Origin: Bacteroidota bacterium
GTDB taxonomy: Bacteria > Bacteroidota > Bacteroidia > Bacteroidales > JACABE01
Direction: 5' to 3'
NCBI GenBank assembly: GCA_026391675.1
Contig: JAPLDQ010000045.1
Coordinates: 1-64,000 of the forward strand
DNA length: 64,000 nucleotides
The notes under the pieces are model-generated. The model did not search any database. It was not told where the DNA came from and worked only from the letters and a program-made list of their open reading frames with translations. A program made the position numbers and the translations under genes. Each line of letters starts with the position of its first letter. The first letter of the stretch is position 1. Shown piece by piece: positions 1-9,446 of the stretch.

Positions 1-1350
1 AAGCGACCATGTATATGAGGTAGCACCGCTAACAGCAGCTACACTGTATGTATTGGAAGAACCGCTGCAAATACCAGCACTGCCGCTTATAGCTGCCGGT
101 TGAGCAGGTATTGCATTTACAGTAACAGCCAGTGTTTTAACAGCAGAAGATCCACAGCTGTTGTTGGCTGTAACACTGATAGTCCCGCCTGTTGCACTGG
201 CAACAGTTGTAATGGTTGATGTAGCAGATGAACCACTCCATCCTGAAGGTAAGGTCCATGTATATGAAGTAGCACCGGAAACTGCTGCAATACTGTAAGT
301 ATTTGTTGTTGCACTGCAAATACTTACATTTCCTGTAATAGCCGCAGCTTGGGCAGGAGGTGTATTAACGGTAACAACAATAGTATTTCCTGCAGAAGAG
401 CCGCAGCTGTTATTGGCTGTTACGCTGACTGTACCACCTGTTGCGCCGGCAACAGTAGTAATGGTTGATGTGGCAGATGAACCACTCCATCCTGAAGGTA
501 AGGACCAGGTATAGGAAGTGGCACCAGATACAGCAGCTATGCTGTATGAATTGGAAGTTCCGCTGCAAATACTGGCACTTCCGCTTATTGCTCCCGGTTG
601 AGCAGGAATTGGATTTATGCTAACAGCTAATGTTTTAACTGCAGATGAACCGCAGCTGTTATTGGCAGTAACACTGACGGTGCCACCGCTTGCATTGGCA
701 ACTGCAGTAATTGTAGATGTAGCAGATGAACCACTCCATCCTGAAGGTAAGGTCCATGTATAAGAGGTAGCTCCGCTGACAGCAGCAACACTGTATATAT
801 TCGAACTTCCACTGCAAATACCGGCACTTCCTGTAACAGCTAGAGGTTGAGCAGGTATTGCATTTACAGTAACAGCAACGGTTTTAACGGCAGAAGAGCC
901 GCAGCTGTTATTGGCTGTTACGCTGACAGTCCCACCTGTTGCGCCGGCAACAGTAGTAATAGTTGATGTAGTTGATGAACCACTCCATCCTGAAGCTAAG
1001 GTCCATGTATAAGATGTAGCTCCTGAAACAGCAGCAACACTGTAAGTATTTGAAGTTCCACTGCAGATGCTTATATTACCTGTGATAGCTCCCGGTTGAG
1101 CAGGAGGTGTATTTACAGTAACAGCTAAAGTTTTAGCAGCAGATGAACCGCATGCATTATTGGCAGTAACACTTACATTTCCTGCTGTAATACTTGCTGT
1201 AGCAGTAATAGATATATTTGTGGAAGTTCCTGTCCATCCAGAAGGTAAAGTCCATGTATAGGATGTAGCACCCGAAACAGCTGTAATGCTGTAAGTATTT
1301 GATGTTCCGCTGCATATAGCAGCATTACCGCTTATTGTTAAAGGTTGAGT
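1..1350 (-). repeat. Tandem 249-bp coding repeats, six units in view
   Basis: The segment encoding SGWSGSS recurs on the plus strand at 231, 480, 729 and 978, and the matching ccatcc at 1234 lies 249 bases after its counterpart at 985. The partial unit at position 7 also lies 249 bases before its equivalent at 256. The period is therefore exactly 249 bp (83 codons) with no length drift. Units differ by scattered substitutions and the innermost one (1100-1340) is the most divergent. Confidence 0.95.
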
Positions 1351-1704
1351 AGGGGCAGTACAACTCTGTACTATGATAATTCCTTTCATTCCCATGGATG
1401 CATGTGGTTCACAAACATAATAATGTGTTCCTACGGTAAGCTGAGCAGGAAGCAATGTTCCTCCTCCATAAGCAACAGAAAATCCACCGCTAAGGGCCGT
1501 ATTTCCATCTGCATTCCAGGTTGACTGACTTACTTCCAGCACATCATGTGAAGGATCCAGGGTAAAAACTACAGTATCACCCAGATTTATGGTAATTGTA
1601 GCCGGTGTAAAAGTTGTTCCGGAATTGCTGACTGTCCAGACAGTGCTATAGCTGGATAAGTTGATAAGTAATAAGCTTAAAAAAAGTAATATTTTTGTTT
1701 TCAT
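1..1704 (-). CDS. Secreted cupredoxin protein with tandem PKD-like repeats (partial, C-terminus off the left edge)
   Basis: The frame is open from the ATG at 1704 to the window edge, so only the N-terminal 568 residues are seen. Residues 1-20 are a signal-peptide-like start. Residues about 20-113 look like a plastocyanin/cupredoxin domain: H53 in a SHDV context, then C98-x2-H101-x4-M106 inside YVCEPHASMGMKG, the ligand spacing of type 1 copper sites. From about residue 117 the protein consists of 83-residue PKD/Ig-like repeats with the core SYTWTLPSGWSGSS and a conserved NNSCGSSA segment. I infer an extracellular protein; a T9SS tail would be expected beyond the edge but is not visible. It is divergently transcribed from the CotH gene to its right. 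Redox or copper-carrier function is inferred from the ligand motif only. Confidence 0.85.
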   Translation of the reverse strand, partial: MKTKILLFLSLLLINLSSYSTVWTVSNSGTTFTPATITINLGDTVVFTLDPSHDVLEVSQSTWNADGNTALSGGFSVAYGGGTLLPAQLTVGTHYYVCEPHASMGMKGIIIVQSCTAPTQPLTISGNAAICSGTSNTYSITAVSGATSYTWTLPSGWTGTSTNISITATASITAGNVSVTANNACGSSAAKTLAVTVNTPPAQPGAITGNISICSGTSNTYSVAAVSGATSYTWTLASGWSGSSTTSTITTVAGATGGTVSVTANNSCGSSAVKTVAVTVNAIPAQPLAVTGSAGICSGSSNIYSVAAVSGATSYTWTLPSGWSGSSATSTITAVANASGGTVSVTANNSCGSSAVKTLAVSINPIPAQPGAISGSASICSGTSNSYSIAAVSGATSYTWSLPSGWSGSSATSTITTVAGATGGTVSVTANNSCGSSAGNTIVVTVNTPPAQAAAITGNVSICSATTNTYSIAAVSGATSYTWTLPSGWSGSSATSTITTVASATGGTISVTANNSCGSSAVKTLAVTVNAIPAQPAAISGSAGICSGSSNTYSVAAVSGATSYTWSL

Positions 1705-1828
1705 AATTTTTGAATTTATAAATTATCCTACTCTTGAGGCTTTTCGGGAACTCCTTTTTATTCTTTAAAAAATATCTATGATAGAAAACAATTCTAATTA
1801 TGTTTAGTTCAATAACTTTCGTACATTG

Positions 1829-1845
1829 TTTAGAAAAGTTCTAAA
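1829..1845. promoter_or_regulatory. Perfect inverted repeat in a divergent intergenic region
   Basis: TTTAGAA, a 3-base spacer, then TTCTAAA. It lies in the 239-bp spacer between the leftward repeat protein and the rightward CotH gene, where an operator for either would sit. No binding factor can be named. Confidence 0.35.
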
Positions 1846-1898
1846 TAATTGAAAATATTATTTAATTTATTAAACCTGAATTAAGATAAGTTATTGAT

Positions 1899-1906
1899 TA
1901 CCTTTG
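1899..1906 (+). promoter_or_regulatory. Putative -7 promoter element for the CotH gene
   Basis: TACCTTTG matches the Bacteroidota TAnnTTTG box. It ends 37 bases before the ATG at 1944, giving a predicted leader of about 30 nt. No clear -33 TTG is seen. Confidence 0.45.
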
Positions 1907-1943
1907 ATGAAATATAAAAATATGCATACCTAAAAGCATTGTT

Positions 1944-4292
1944 ATGAAAACAGCTTTATCCTTTTTATTCATTATCTGTTTATTAACACCCACATTTATA
2001 ACAGCTCAGGTTCAGCCAGCTGTTCCGGGAAATAAACCAGGTATTAATCATTCATACAATAAACTAAACAATACCCGTCAGGCTGATCAGATTGATAGTG
2101 TTATATTCACGTCATCCAATCTTCCTATCATTATAATAAATACCAATAATCAAACTATCCCTGATTCGCCAAAGATTCCTGCTCAAATGGGTATTATATA
2201 CAATGGAGAAGGTGTAAGAAATTATATGACCGACCCTTTTAACAACTATAATAATAAAATAGGCATTGAAGTCAGGGGTTCTACATCGCAATCGTTTCCG
2301 CAGAAATCATATAGCATTGAAACACGTGATGTATATGGCGTTGAACACGATACAGTTGTACTTGGCATGCCTGCTGAAAATTCATGGATTTTATATGCTC
2401 CTTATGATGATAAAACCTGTATGCGGAATACAATGACTTTCGATATCGTTAATAAAACAGGACGATATGCAGTCAGGACAAAATTTTGCGAATTGGTATT
2501 GAACGGACAATATATGGGCATTTATGTCTGGATGGAAAAAATAAAAAGAGACGGCAGCCGTGTCAATATTTCAAAATTGGAAGTGGCTGATACAACAGGA
2601 GATAATCTTACCGGTGGCTATATATTTAAAATAGACAAGCCAACAGGAGAAGGCGGCAATGATGGTTGGAATTCGAATTATCAACCGGCAACCGGCAAAT
2701 ATATTCATTTTCTATACGATTATCCAAAAGATTCCGATATAGTGACTCCTCAAAAAAATTACATTAAAGCCTATGTTGATTCATTTGAAGTTGCACTTAA
2801 AGCGACAAATTTTGCGGATCCAATAAACGGTTACCGAAAATACATGGATGTTAACTCTTTTATTGATTATTTAATTATCAATGAAACAAGCCGTAATGTG
2901 GACGGTTACCGCCTTAGTACGTTTTTATATAAAGACAGGAACAGTAATGGAGGTAAATTATTTATTGGTCCGGTCTGGGATTATAACATAGCCTGGTGGA
3001 ATGCCAATTACTGCAGCGGCAATTTAACCACAGGCTGGGCTTATAATTTTAATAGTGTTTGTACAGATACGTATATGGTTCCTTTCTGGTGGACAAAATT
3101 AATGCAGGATACAAATTTCAAAAACAGTTTAAAATGTCGTTGGACCGAACTCAGACAAACCGTTTTAAGTATTTCTGCGATATATAGTTATATTGATACC
3201 GTTGCCAGCCGCTTGAATGAAGCCCAGGCCCGTCATTTTGTTAAATGGCCGATATTGGGCATATATACCTGGCCCAATCCGACTCCTTACGCAACAACTT
3301 ATGCAGGCGAAATCACAGCCATGAAAACATGGATACAGAACCGTATGATTTGGTTAGATGCCAATATGCCGGGAAACCTGATTTATCCTCTTGTTAATCT
3401 TGGAAATGATACTGCTGTTTGCCCCGGCCAATTTGTTTTAAATGCCGGCAATTCAGGATGTTCATATTTATGGAACACAGGAACAACCTCACAGACACTA
3501 ACCGTTAACAGTGGGGGTAATTATTCTGTTATTGTTAATAACAACGGATGTAAAAAAAGCGATACGGTTTCTATCATACTAAAACCTTTACCCAATGCAT
3601 TTGCAGGAAACGATACCAGTATTTGTCAGGGCAACAGTTTAAGTCTGACAGCAACCGGCGGTGTTAGCTATGCATGGAACAACGGGGTATTACAGGGAAG
3701 TCCTTTTTACCCTAATTTAACACAATATTTCACCGTTACCGTGAGCGGATCCAATGGATGTAAAAGTAAAGATTCAGTACTGGTCTCAATTATTATCCTG
3801 CCACCAAAACCTTCTATTACTGTAAAATATGGAATTGTTGATACCTTAATCTCAAACGCACTCATCGGGAACCAATGGTATGAAAACGGGAATATTTTAA
3901 TGGGCGAAAATGGTGCAAAATTGCTCGTTTCTTCCCTTGTTAATGCTGATTATACTGATATTGTTACCGAAAACGGATGCAGTTCCAGCCCTTCCGATAT
4001 TATATCCATAGTAAATACTAAAGAAAATAATGACAATTTTAGTTTTGTTGTTTTCCCTAATCCATTTAAAGATTATACAACAATAACGTATACATTGAAA
4101 CTTGCAAAACATATATTTATAAGTATTTACGATGTTACAGGCCGGGAAATAAAAGTTCTTGTCAATACCAGACAAGAAAAAGGAGAACATAGCATAAATT
4201 TCAATGCAAGCATTCTTAAGTCAGGTATTTATTTTTATACTATCAAAACAGGTGAAGATATTTATACCGGCAAAGTTGTCAGGATGAATTAA
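1944..4292 (+). CDS. CotH-kinase family secreted protein with T9SS sorting domain
   Basis: A 782-residue protein with a signal peptide (about residues 1-21, ending TAQ). The CotH kinase-like domain spans roughly 60-440: VRGSTSQSFPQKSYSIE near 108, a WILYAPYDDKTCMRN segment, GGYIFKIDK, and GPVWDYNIAWW near 341. The last matches the conserved WDxN/D metal-binding region of the family. Two PKD/Ig-like domains follow (about 480-620), then a T9SS type A sorting domain from about 698 (VVFPNPF to the end). CotH proteins are atypical kinases that phosphorylate spore-coat proteins in Bacillus; exported Bacteroidota homologues are uncharacterised. It probably forms an operon with the next secreted protein 44 bp downstream. 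A second CotH gene lies at 40727. Confidence 0.88.
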   Translation: MKTALSFLFIICLLTPTFITAQVQPAVPGNKPGINHSYNKLNNTRQADQIDSVIFTSSNLPIIIINTNNQTIPDSPKIPAQMGIIYNGEGVRNYMTDPFNNYNNKIGIEVRGSTSQSFPQKSYSIETRDVYGVEHDTVVLGMPAENSWILYAPYDDKTCMRNTMTFDIVNKTGRYAVRTKFCELVLNGQYMGIYVWMEKIKRDGSRVNISKLEVADTTGDNLTGGYIFKIDKPTGEGGNDGWNSNYQPATGKYIHFLYDYPKDSDIVTPQKNYIKAYVDSFEVALKATNFADPINGYRKYMDVNSFIDYLIINETSRNVDGYRLSTFLYKDRNSNGGKLFIGPVWDYNIAWWNANYCSGNLTTGWAYNFNSVCTDTYMVPFWWTKLMQDTNFKNSLKCRWTELRQTVLSISAIYSYIDTVASRLNEAQARHFVKWPILGIYTWPNPTPYATTYAGEITAMKTWIQNRMIWLDANMPGNLIYPLVNLGNDTAVCPGQFVLNAGNSGCSYLWNTGTTSQTLTVNSGGNYSVIVNNNGCKKSDTVSIILKPLPNAFAGNDTSICQGNSLSLTATGGVSYAWNNGVLQGSPFYPNLTQYFTVTVSGSNGCKSKDSVLVSIIILPPKPSITVKYGIVDTLISNALIGNQWYENGNILMGENGAKLLVSSLVNADYTDIVTENGCSSSPSDIISIVNTKENNDNFSFVVFPNPFKDYTTITYTLKLAKHIFISIYDVTGREIKVLVNTRQEKGEHSINFNASILKSGIYFYTIKTGEDIYTGKVVRMN

Positions 4293-4336
4293 TTTAATCC
4301 ATATTATCATAAGCAAATCAATAACCCACTTACAAA

Positions 4337-6265
4337 ATGAAAAATCACTGTTTTTTTAAAATGTTCTTATTGGCAGCTTTCTTTATTCTTTCAAATGGAA
4401 TCATCGTAAAAGCTCAGTTTATCAATGGCAATTTAGTTGTGTTAAAAGTTGGTAATGGTACTGATACATTGGTCAATGCAGGTAATGCCTGTTTTTTTCA
4501 GGAATACAATTCAGCTGGAACGCTGATAAATACCATTGCATTGCCAACTACAGGAAGCAACCCGGTTTGTGTCAGTGGATCGGCTTCTTCCGAAGGTCAG
4601 ATTACCAGAAGTTCTGATGGCAGCCTGATATGTCTTGCCGGATATAAGGTAACACCACCTTCTGCTTCAAGTCTGGCAAACAGCACATCAGCAACCATCA
4701 ACAGGGTGGTGGTTAAAGTTAATTCTGCAGGAACAGTCACAACAGCAGCGACAACAGCTACTGCTTTTTCTGCCAATAATATTCGGTCTGCTGTTTCTGA
4801 CGGCAATAATAATTACTGGGCTGCCGGTGGAACAACCGGAGTTTACCATTTTGGCATTATTGATGATACTACTCTTGTTTCGGCTACATCAGTCAACATA
4901 AGGTATATCGCAATTTTTAACGCACAACTGTATTATATCACCAACAAAGGAACCTTCGGATTGTATAAAGTCGGAACCGGCCTTCCTACTGCCAGCGGAC
5001 AAACATCCACCAACATCATTGCAACAGGCTCTAGTTCTTCACCTTTTGCTTTTTCGATGAACGCCAGTTCCGACACTGTATTTATTGCGGATGACAGGGC
5101 CACAACTGCGGGAGGCGGAATACAGAAATGGATAAAAACAGCCGGAAACTGGGCATTAGCTTATACATTAGGAACAGGTACTTCTTCAACCGTTGGGTGC
5201 AGAAGTATGTGTGTTAAATGGAATGCAGTCCATCCGATAATTTATGCAACTACTGCAGAAAATTCCAATAACCGGCTGATTTGCATAGTCGACAGTAATT
5301 CCACAGCTACAGCTGTTACAATGGCTACTTCTCCTTTAAATACAATTTTCAGAGGAGTTGATTTTGCACCTGTAAATATTCCTTCACCTGTAACTATTCC
5401 AAGCTATACCATTAGTCAGGTTAAGGGTGTAAATACTCAGGGGATTGCAGATTCAGCAAATGTATACTGCAAACTTACAGGTGTTGTTCATGGTATAAAT
5501 TATACCAATTTAGGCTTATCTTTTTATATGATGGATGGAAATGCCGGAATCAACATCTACAGTCCTTTATCAACCTATGCCTATACGGTTACTGAAGGTG
5601 ATAATATTCGTGTAATCGGACGAATTCAGCAAAGCAGAGGTCTCATCGAAATATTGCCTGATTCTATTGTTAAACTATCTGCAGGCAATACTTTAAATAC
5701 TCCGCTGATAGTAAATTCGCTCAGTGAAACCAATGAATCCATGCTTATAAAAATGGATAGTCTGGTTTATGTTTCAGGATGGCCGGTAATTGCAGGTCCT
5801 ACGGCAACGGTTACCGCTTTGAAAGGGATTGATACCATAATTATTAAAATTTTTACCCAATGTTCGCTGCAAGGAACTCCCGCACCAACAATTCCGTTTA
5901 AAATTACCGGTATCGAATCGCAATATACGGCTTCGGCTACACCTCCTTTTATCAATGGCTATATGATTTTTCCTAGATATTTGTCAGATCTTTTTACAAC
6001 TGCTGTAAATGAGAATACATCTTTGCAGTCAGGGTATTCAATTTATCCCAATCCTTCAAATGGAAAGTTTGAAGTGCTTACAACCACTAAGAATACTGTT
6101 GATATCAGTATTTATACCCTGTACGGAAGTTTAATTTACCATGCTGCTCAGGTTAAAGCAAAAGCTTCTATTGATATTTCGCAGTATGCTAAAGGAGTTT
6201 ATCTGATAAAGATTGCTGATAAGGTTTCCAATTTATCTTATAGCTCTCAACTCATTATACAATAA
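4337..6265 (+). CDS. Secreted protein with propeller-like and OB-like regions and T9SS sorting domain
   Basis: A 642-residue protein with an N-terminal signal peptide ending near VKAQF. Residues about 30-350 are Gly/Thr/Ser-rich beta repeats resembling a beta-propeller, though no family is recognised with certainty. Residues about 356-470 (YTISQVKG..., GVVHGINYT, RVIGRIQQSRGLIEI) resemble the OB-fold domain placed near the C-terminus of Bacteroidota surface proteins and nucleases. A T9SS tail starts near 567 (YSIYPNPSNGKF). No catalytic motif is seen. Its position 44 bp after the CotH gene suggests co-transcription. Confidence 0.75.
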   Translation: MKNHCFFKMFLLAAFFILSNGIIVKAQFINGNLVVLKVGNGTDTLVNAGNACFFQEYNSAGTLINTIALPTTGSNPVCVSGSASSEGQITRSSDGSLICLAGYKVTPPSASSLANSTSATINRVVVKVNSAGTVTTAATTATAFSANNIRSAVSDGNNNYWAAGGTTGVYHFGIIDDTTLVSATSVNIRYIAIFNAQLYYITNKGTFGLYKVGTGLPTASGQTSTNIIATGSSSSPFAFSMNASSDTVFIADDRATTAGGGIQKWIKTAGNWALAYTLGTGTSSTVGCRSMCVKWNAVHPIIYATTAENSNNRLICIVDSNSTATAVTMATSPLNTIFRGVDFAPVNIPSPVTIPSYTISQVKGVNTQGIADSANVYCKLTGVVHGINYTNLGLSFYMMDGNAGINIYSPLSTYAYTVTEGDNIRVIGRIQQSRGLIEILPDSIVKLSAGNTLNTPLIVNSLSETNESMLIKMDSLVYVSGWPVIAGPTATVTALKGIDTIIIKIFTQCSLQGTPAPTIPFKITGIESQYTASATPPFINGYMIFPRYLSDLFTTAVNENTSLQSGYSIYPNPSNGKFEVLTTTKNTVDISIYTLYGSLIYHAAQVKAKASIDISQYAKGVYLIKIADKVSNLSYSSQLIIQ

Positions 6266-6290
6266 TAAATTAAAAGAAATTTAAAGGAGG

Positions 6291-6313
6291 ATAAAAAGCC
6301 ACTAGGTTTTTAT
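6291..6313. terminator. Hairpin between convergent genes
   Basis: ATAAAAAGCC, loop ACTA, then GGTTTTTAT, with one bulged G. The A and T tracts on opposite sides allow it to act in both directions between the gene ending at 6265 and the one ending at 6351. Confidence 0.55.
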
Positions 6314-6350
6314 TTTGCTAAGAAAGCTATTTATATTGATGGCTGATTTC

Positions 6351-7193
6351 TTATTTTTTGGTTTTGAGTTTTGAAAAATCTCCGGAGCTAAAAACGTCCG
6401 GATGTTTTTTATCAATTATATTCATATCAAAGTATAATGGTTCACCTGTTGCTGCATCAAAAAGAACTTTCCAGCATAAACTTCCTTTGATAGTATTGCC
6501 GATTTTATGTAAAAAAACAACATTAGCGGTTTTTTCAGCAATGGCAGTTGTAATTTCTTCCATGCTTACAAATTTTACATTACCTTTAAAATAAGCTTTG
6601 ATTTTGTCAATGCTGTTTACATCTGCATCCATTTCATGTTGCAACAACCATAATTCTTTGCCGGCAATATTTCCATCAAGACGTTTTATCATTTTAATAA
6701 AATCTGTATTGGGATGGCTAAGGTTATAGTTTACAAAGTATTGCATAAACCGGATTATTCCTCCTGTTTTATACAAATAATTATTTTCATCCTCCCCGGC
6801 ACAGGATAAGGGAACTGAACCCAAATCTGTCATCTCATTCAGGTTTTTTGCCTTGCCGCCCAGCACCAGATTCAGTATGTTATAGCGCATCAGAATTCCT
6901 TTTTGTTCCAGCGTGGCATCTGATAAGATAAGAAAAGAATAAGCCCTGTTATTTTTCTGTTTTTCAAATTCTTTATGCGTAATAAATTCAAAGCTTGTAA
7001 TTTTCCACAATGTTTTTACTGCAACTTGTATGCTTTCGTTGTATGAAGATAAAACCTGATTATCAAGAACAACCAGGGTTTTGCTTTGCATAAATGCTTT
7101 AAAATCGGCTTCTTTAGCATAATTAAGCTGACAGAAAAGCCGGGATGAAATCAAAATGAAAAGCAAAAAAGCAGAAATTCTTTTAACTTTCAT
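6351..7193 (-). CDS. Secreted protein of unknown function
   Basis: A 280-residue protein with a clear signal peptide (MKVKRISAFLLFILISSRLF, cleavage near CQ). The family is not recognised. The mature part is mixed alpha/beta, with two Cys near the middle (PLSCAGEDE) and late (GSLCWK) and no recognisable catalytic motif, and it lacks a T9SS tail. Its ATG directly abuts the stop codon of the upstream gene (7194-7196), so the two are almost certainly translated from one mRNA. Periplasmic location is inferred. Confidence 0.7.
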   Translation of the reverse strand: MKVKRISAFLLFILISSRLFCQLNYAKEADFKAFMQSKTLVVLDNQVLSSYNESIQVAVKTLWKITSFEFITHKEFEKQKNNRAYSFLILSDATLEQKGILMRYNILNLVLGGKAKNLNEMTDLGSVPLSCAGEDENNYLYKTGGIIRFMQYFVNYNLSHPNTDFIKMIKRLDGNIAGKELWLLQHEMDADVNSIDKIKAYFKGNVKFVSMEEITTAIAEKTANVVFLHKIGNTIKGSLCWKVLFDAATGEPLYFDMNIIDKKHPDVFSSGDFSKLKTKK

Positions 7194-8396
7194 TTAGTTA
7201 GTTTTTGATTTTATAAATTTTGATTTATAAATCTGATTTTCGAGCTGTACTTCAACAAAATACCATCCTTCGCCCAACGCATTAATATTCAGCATCATTT
7301 GATGGATTCTTTTGTTTACAGACTTTACTATATGCGTGCCTTTTAATGAAGTTATCCGTATTTCTTTTACAAATGCTTCATCGTACAATTCAATATTCAG
7401 CTCTTTATTTGCAGGGTTTGGGTAAAGGCTGAGCAAAGCAGCAGGTTTATCAACTGCAGCAATACCAATGCTTCCTTCATTATAAAAAACAGCTTTGTTC
7501 ATATAATTAGGAATAGAAGCAGAAGAACTATAGGCATCATTATTAAAATATGATATTTTCAGGTCTAAAGGTCTGTATAAGAATATGGACTGGCTGTTTT
7601 CATCAAAACTGATGGGATAAGTACTGGGATTTGATTGATTATAAATAAACGTATCTGCTGCAAAATCATAATAGCTGGGGAAGGTAGACATATATAATCT
7701 GTTGTTTGAAGAAACCGGTTCAAAAGGGGTGTCGATAAATTCTTTAAATAATTCCTGAATAATCTGGCCGCTCGTTTTATCATAGCTAAAAATTGCAAAG
7801 CGTGGTGCACCACTGGCTATTTCGACATCAATATAAATTTTATTTCCCTTATTTACAAGATATTGACTATAAGCAGGAAATGAAAACTGAGGAAAGATCA
7901 TACTGTTAGCAATAGTATCATGTAAATTTAAATCGACAACAGTAATTGAATTTTCAAATAGTAAATAGGCTTTGTCCAAATCAACTAATACATCAACCGG
8001 AACTGTTGCTACCTTATTAGTGTTTAATGAAAAAATCAGATTTTTTGTTGTAAAATCATAAACCTCAAAATAAGGAGGCTGAGTTCTGACAACAGCGAGT
8101 TTGTTGTTTTTAAAATCCATCAATGTGACATTAGTTGTATTGATTGAATCTGTTTTTCTTAATTGGGCAATATCGTAAATGTATATTTTATTGTTGCTGA
8201 GCAATAATTTATTATTAACAATAATCATATCATCCATTTCTGTAGTGTCAACAATATGGTATTGGTTTTGGGGATACTGAATATAGCCTAATTCGTTATT
8301 GGTCAAAAACCCTGAATGGATAAATAACTTACCCTGGGGTTGAGCATAAATATAAACAGGAAATAAGAATAGTATGAGTTTACAAAGGTTTTTCAC
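7194..8396 (-). CDS. Secreted beta-propeller-like protein with T9SS sorting domain
   Basis: A 400-residue protein with an N-terminal signal peptide (MKNLCKLILFLFPVYIYAQP). Residues about 25-310 are short beta-strand repeats (NKLLLSNNKIYIYDI, NKAYLLFENSITVVDL) typical of propeller-like surface proteins; the exact family is uncertain. Residues about 320-400 are a T9SS sorting domain (LLSLYPNPANKELNI and a terminal basic stretch), so the product should be exported and anchored on or released from the cell surface. First gene of a two-gene operon with the abutting downstream gene. Confidence 0.75.
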   Translation of the reverse strand: MKNLCKLILFLFPVYIYAQPQGKLFIHSGFLTNNELGYIQYPQNQYHIVDTTEMDDMIIVNNKLLLSNNKIYIYDIAQLRKTDSINTTNVTLMDFKNNKLAVVRTQPPYFEVYDFTTKNLIFSLNTNKVATVPVDVLVDLDKAYLLFENSITVVDLNLHDTIANSMIFPQFSFPAYSQYLVNKGNKIYIDVEIASGAPRFAIFSYDKTSGQIIQELFKEFIDTPFEPVSSNNRLYMSTFPSYYDFAADTFIYNQSNPSTYPISFDENSQSIFLYRPLDLKISYFNNDAYSSSASIPNYMNKAVFYNEGSIGIAAVDKPAALLSLYPNPANKELNIELYDEAFVKEIRITSLKGTHIVKSVNKRIHQMMLNINALGEGWYFVEVQLENQIYKSKFIKSKTN

Positions 8397-8673
8397 TCTG
8401 ATAATTTTAAAATCAACGTATTAAAAAAGCTATTAATTACTAACAAAGATAAAAATAAATAAATTAAAAAACAACTGCTCTGTTTATGTTAAATTTTAAA
8501 TTTAATTTTTAAATGAATTATCTTTACAATCAAATTTTTATTAAAGCATGTTTTGCTTTACTATAATTGCTTGCAATAAAAGCATTTAAGTAAATTAGAA
8601 AAAACCACAATTTCAAAAAGCTTAAGTTGACCTTAAATTTAGTGCAATAAACCGAACTATTATTAACCTTAAA

Positions 8674-9318
8674 ATGAAAAAAATGAAGACAAATTTTTTA
8701 AAAATTTCATTATTAGTTGCAATAGTAGCTATACTATTCAACACTTCCTGTAAAAAACCAGCATCTCATGGACTTCCGCAAGATTGGTTTATTGCAGGCG
8801 ACCATCCCGCCAGTTACAGAATGGGTACAGATAGCAGTATTGCCCAATCGGGTATATATTCAGCAATGATTAAATCCATTGATAAAGAAATTGATGGCTT
8901 TGGAACATTGATGCAAGCTTCATCTCCTGATAAATTTAAAGGAAAAAGAGTAAGAATGAGTGGATATATGAAATCAGAAAATGTATCCGATAGTTCAGGA
9001 TTCTGGTTCAGGGTTGATGTAGATACTGTTGTTGTTTCATTTGATAATATGCAGGTTGGTAAAGATGCAAGACCTGTTTTAGGAACGACAGATTGGAAAA
9101 AATATGAAATTGTACTTGATGTACCTGAAAATGCAACAGCAATTGCTTATGGTGCATTGCTCTGCGGAACCGGTCAGCTATGGTTTGATAATATTAGCTT
9201 TGAAGTTGTTGACCAAAATGTTAAAACAACCGGTATTAGTGATACCTGCACGAATAAAAATCCGAGAAAACCAAAAACGATTTTAGCTGAACCAATTAAT
9301 CTTGACTTTGAGAAATAG
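8674..9318 (+). CDS. Lipoprotein with carbohydrate-binding-like beta domain
   Basis: A 214-residue protein. The N-terminal hydrophobic stretch ends in FNTSCKKP, a relaxed Bacteroidota lipobox, so lipidation at the Cys is likely. The body (about residues 35-180) contains GFGTLMQ, FKGKRVRMSGYMKSE, SGFWFRVD, a DWKKYEIVLDVP segment, and GTGQLWFDNISFEVV. This pattern resembles the jelly-roll, carbohydrate-binding-like region found C-terminal in some AraC-type regulators and exported proteins. No ligand can be stated. It starts after a 277-bp AT-rich spacer with no strong promoter match; ATG 8674 is followed closely by a second Met (codon 4) that could be the true start. Confidence 0.7.
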   Translation: MKKMKTNFLKISLLVAIVAILFNTSCKKPASHGLPQDWFIAGDHPASYRMGTDSSIAQSGIYSAMIKSIDKEIDGFGTLMQASSPDKFKGKRVRMSGYMKSENVSDSSGFWFRVDVDTVVVSFDNMQVGKDARPVLGTTDWKKYEIVLDVPENATAIAYGALLCGTGQLWFDNISFEVVDQNVKTTGISDTCTNKNPRKPKTILAEPINLDFEK

Positions 9319-9360
9319 AAGTATTACAAAGGATTGAAAACCACAGTATATTAAAGATTG

Positions 9361-9420
9361 TAATAATTCACATAAATCATGCATTGTAAATAATGAACAA
9401 TGTTTGATTTATGTGTATTA
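9361..9420. terminator. Long imperfect hairpin between convergent genes
   Basis: CACATAAATCA (9369-9379) pairs with TGATTTATGTG (9405-9415). CATTG (9382-9386) pairs with CAATG (9398-9402) after a 2-base mismatch. The outer TAATA/TATTA can extend the stem. It lies between the lipoprotein end at 9318 and the ettA end at 9447, consistent with a bidirectional terminator. Confidence 0.65.
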
Positions 9421-9446
9421 CTGTTTATTTTAATACATTAAGCTGG

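Noticed and set aside
1-1350. Regular repeats at the left edge as a CRISPR array
   Set aside because: The 249-bp units are coding, in one frame with the upstream ATG, and have no short repeat/spacer structure.
4597-4806. Minus-strand open frames opposite real genes, e.g. inside the 4337-6265 gene
   Set aside because: These are shadows of the long coding frame on the other strand; none has a promoter, family motif or independent context.
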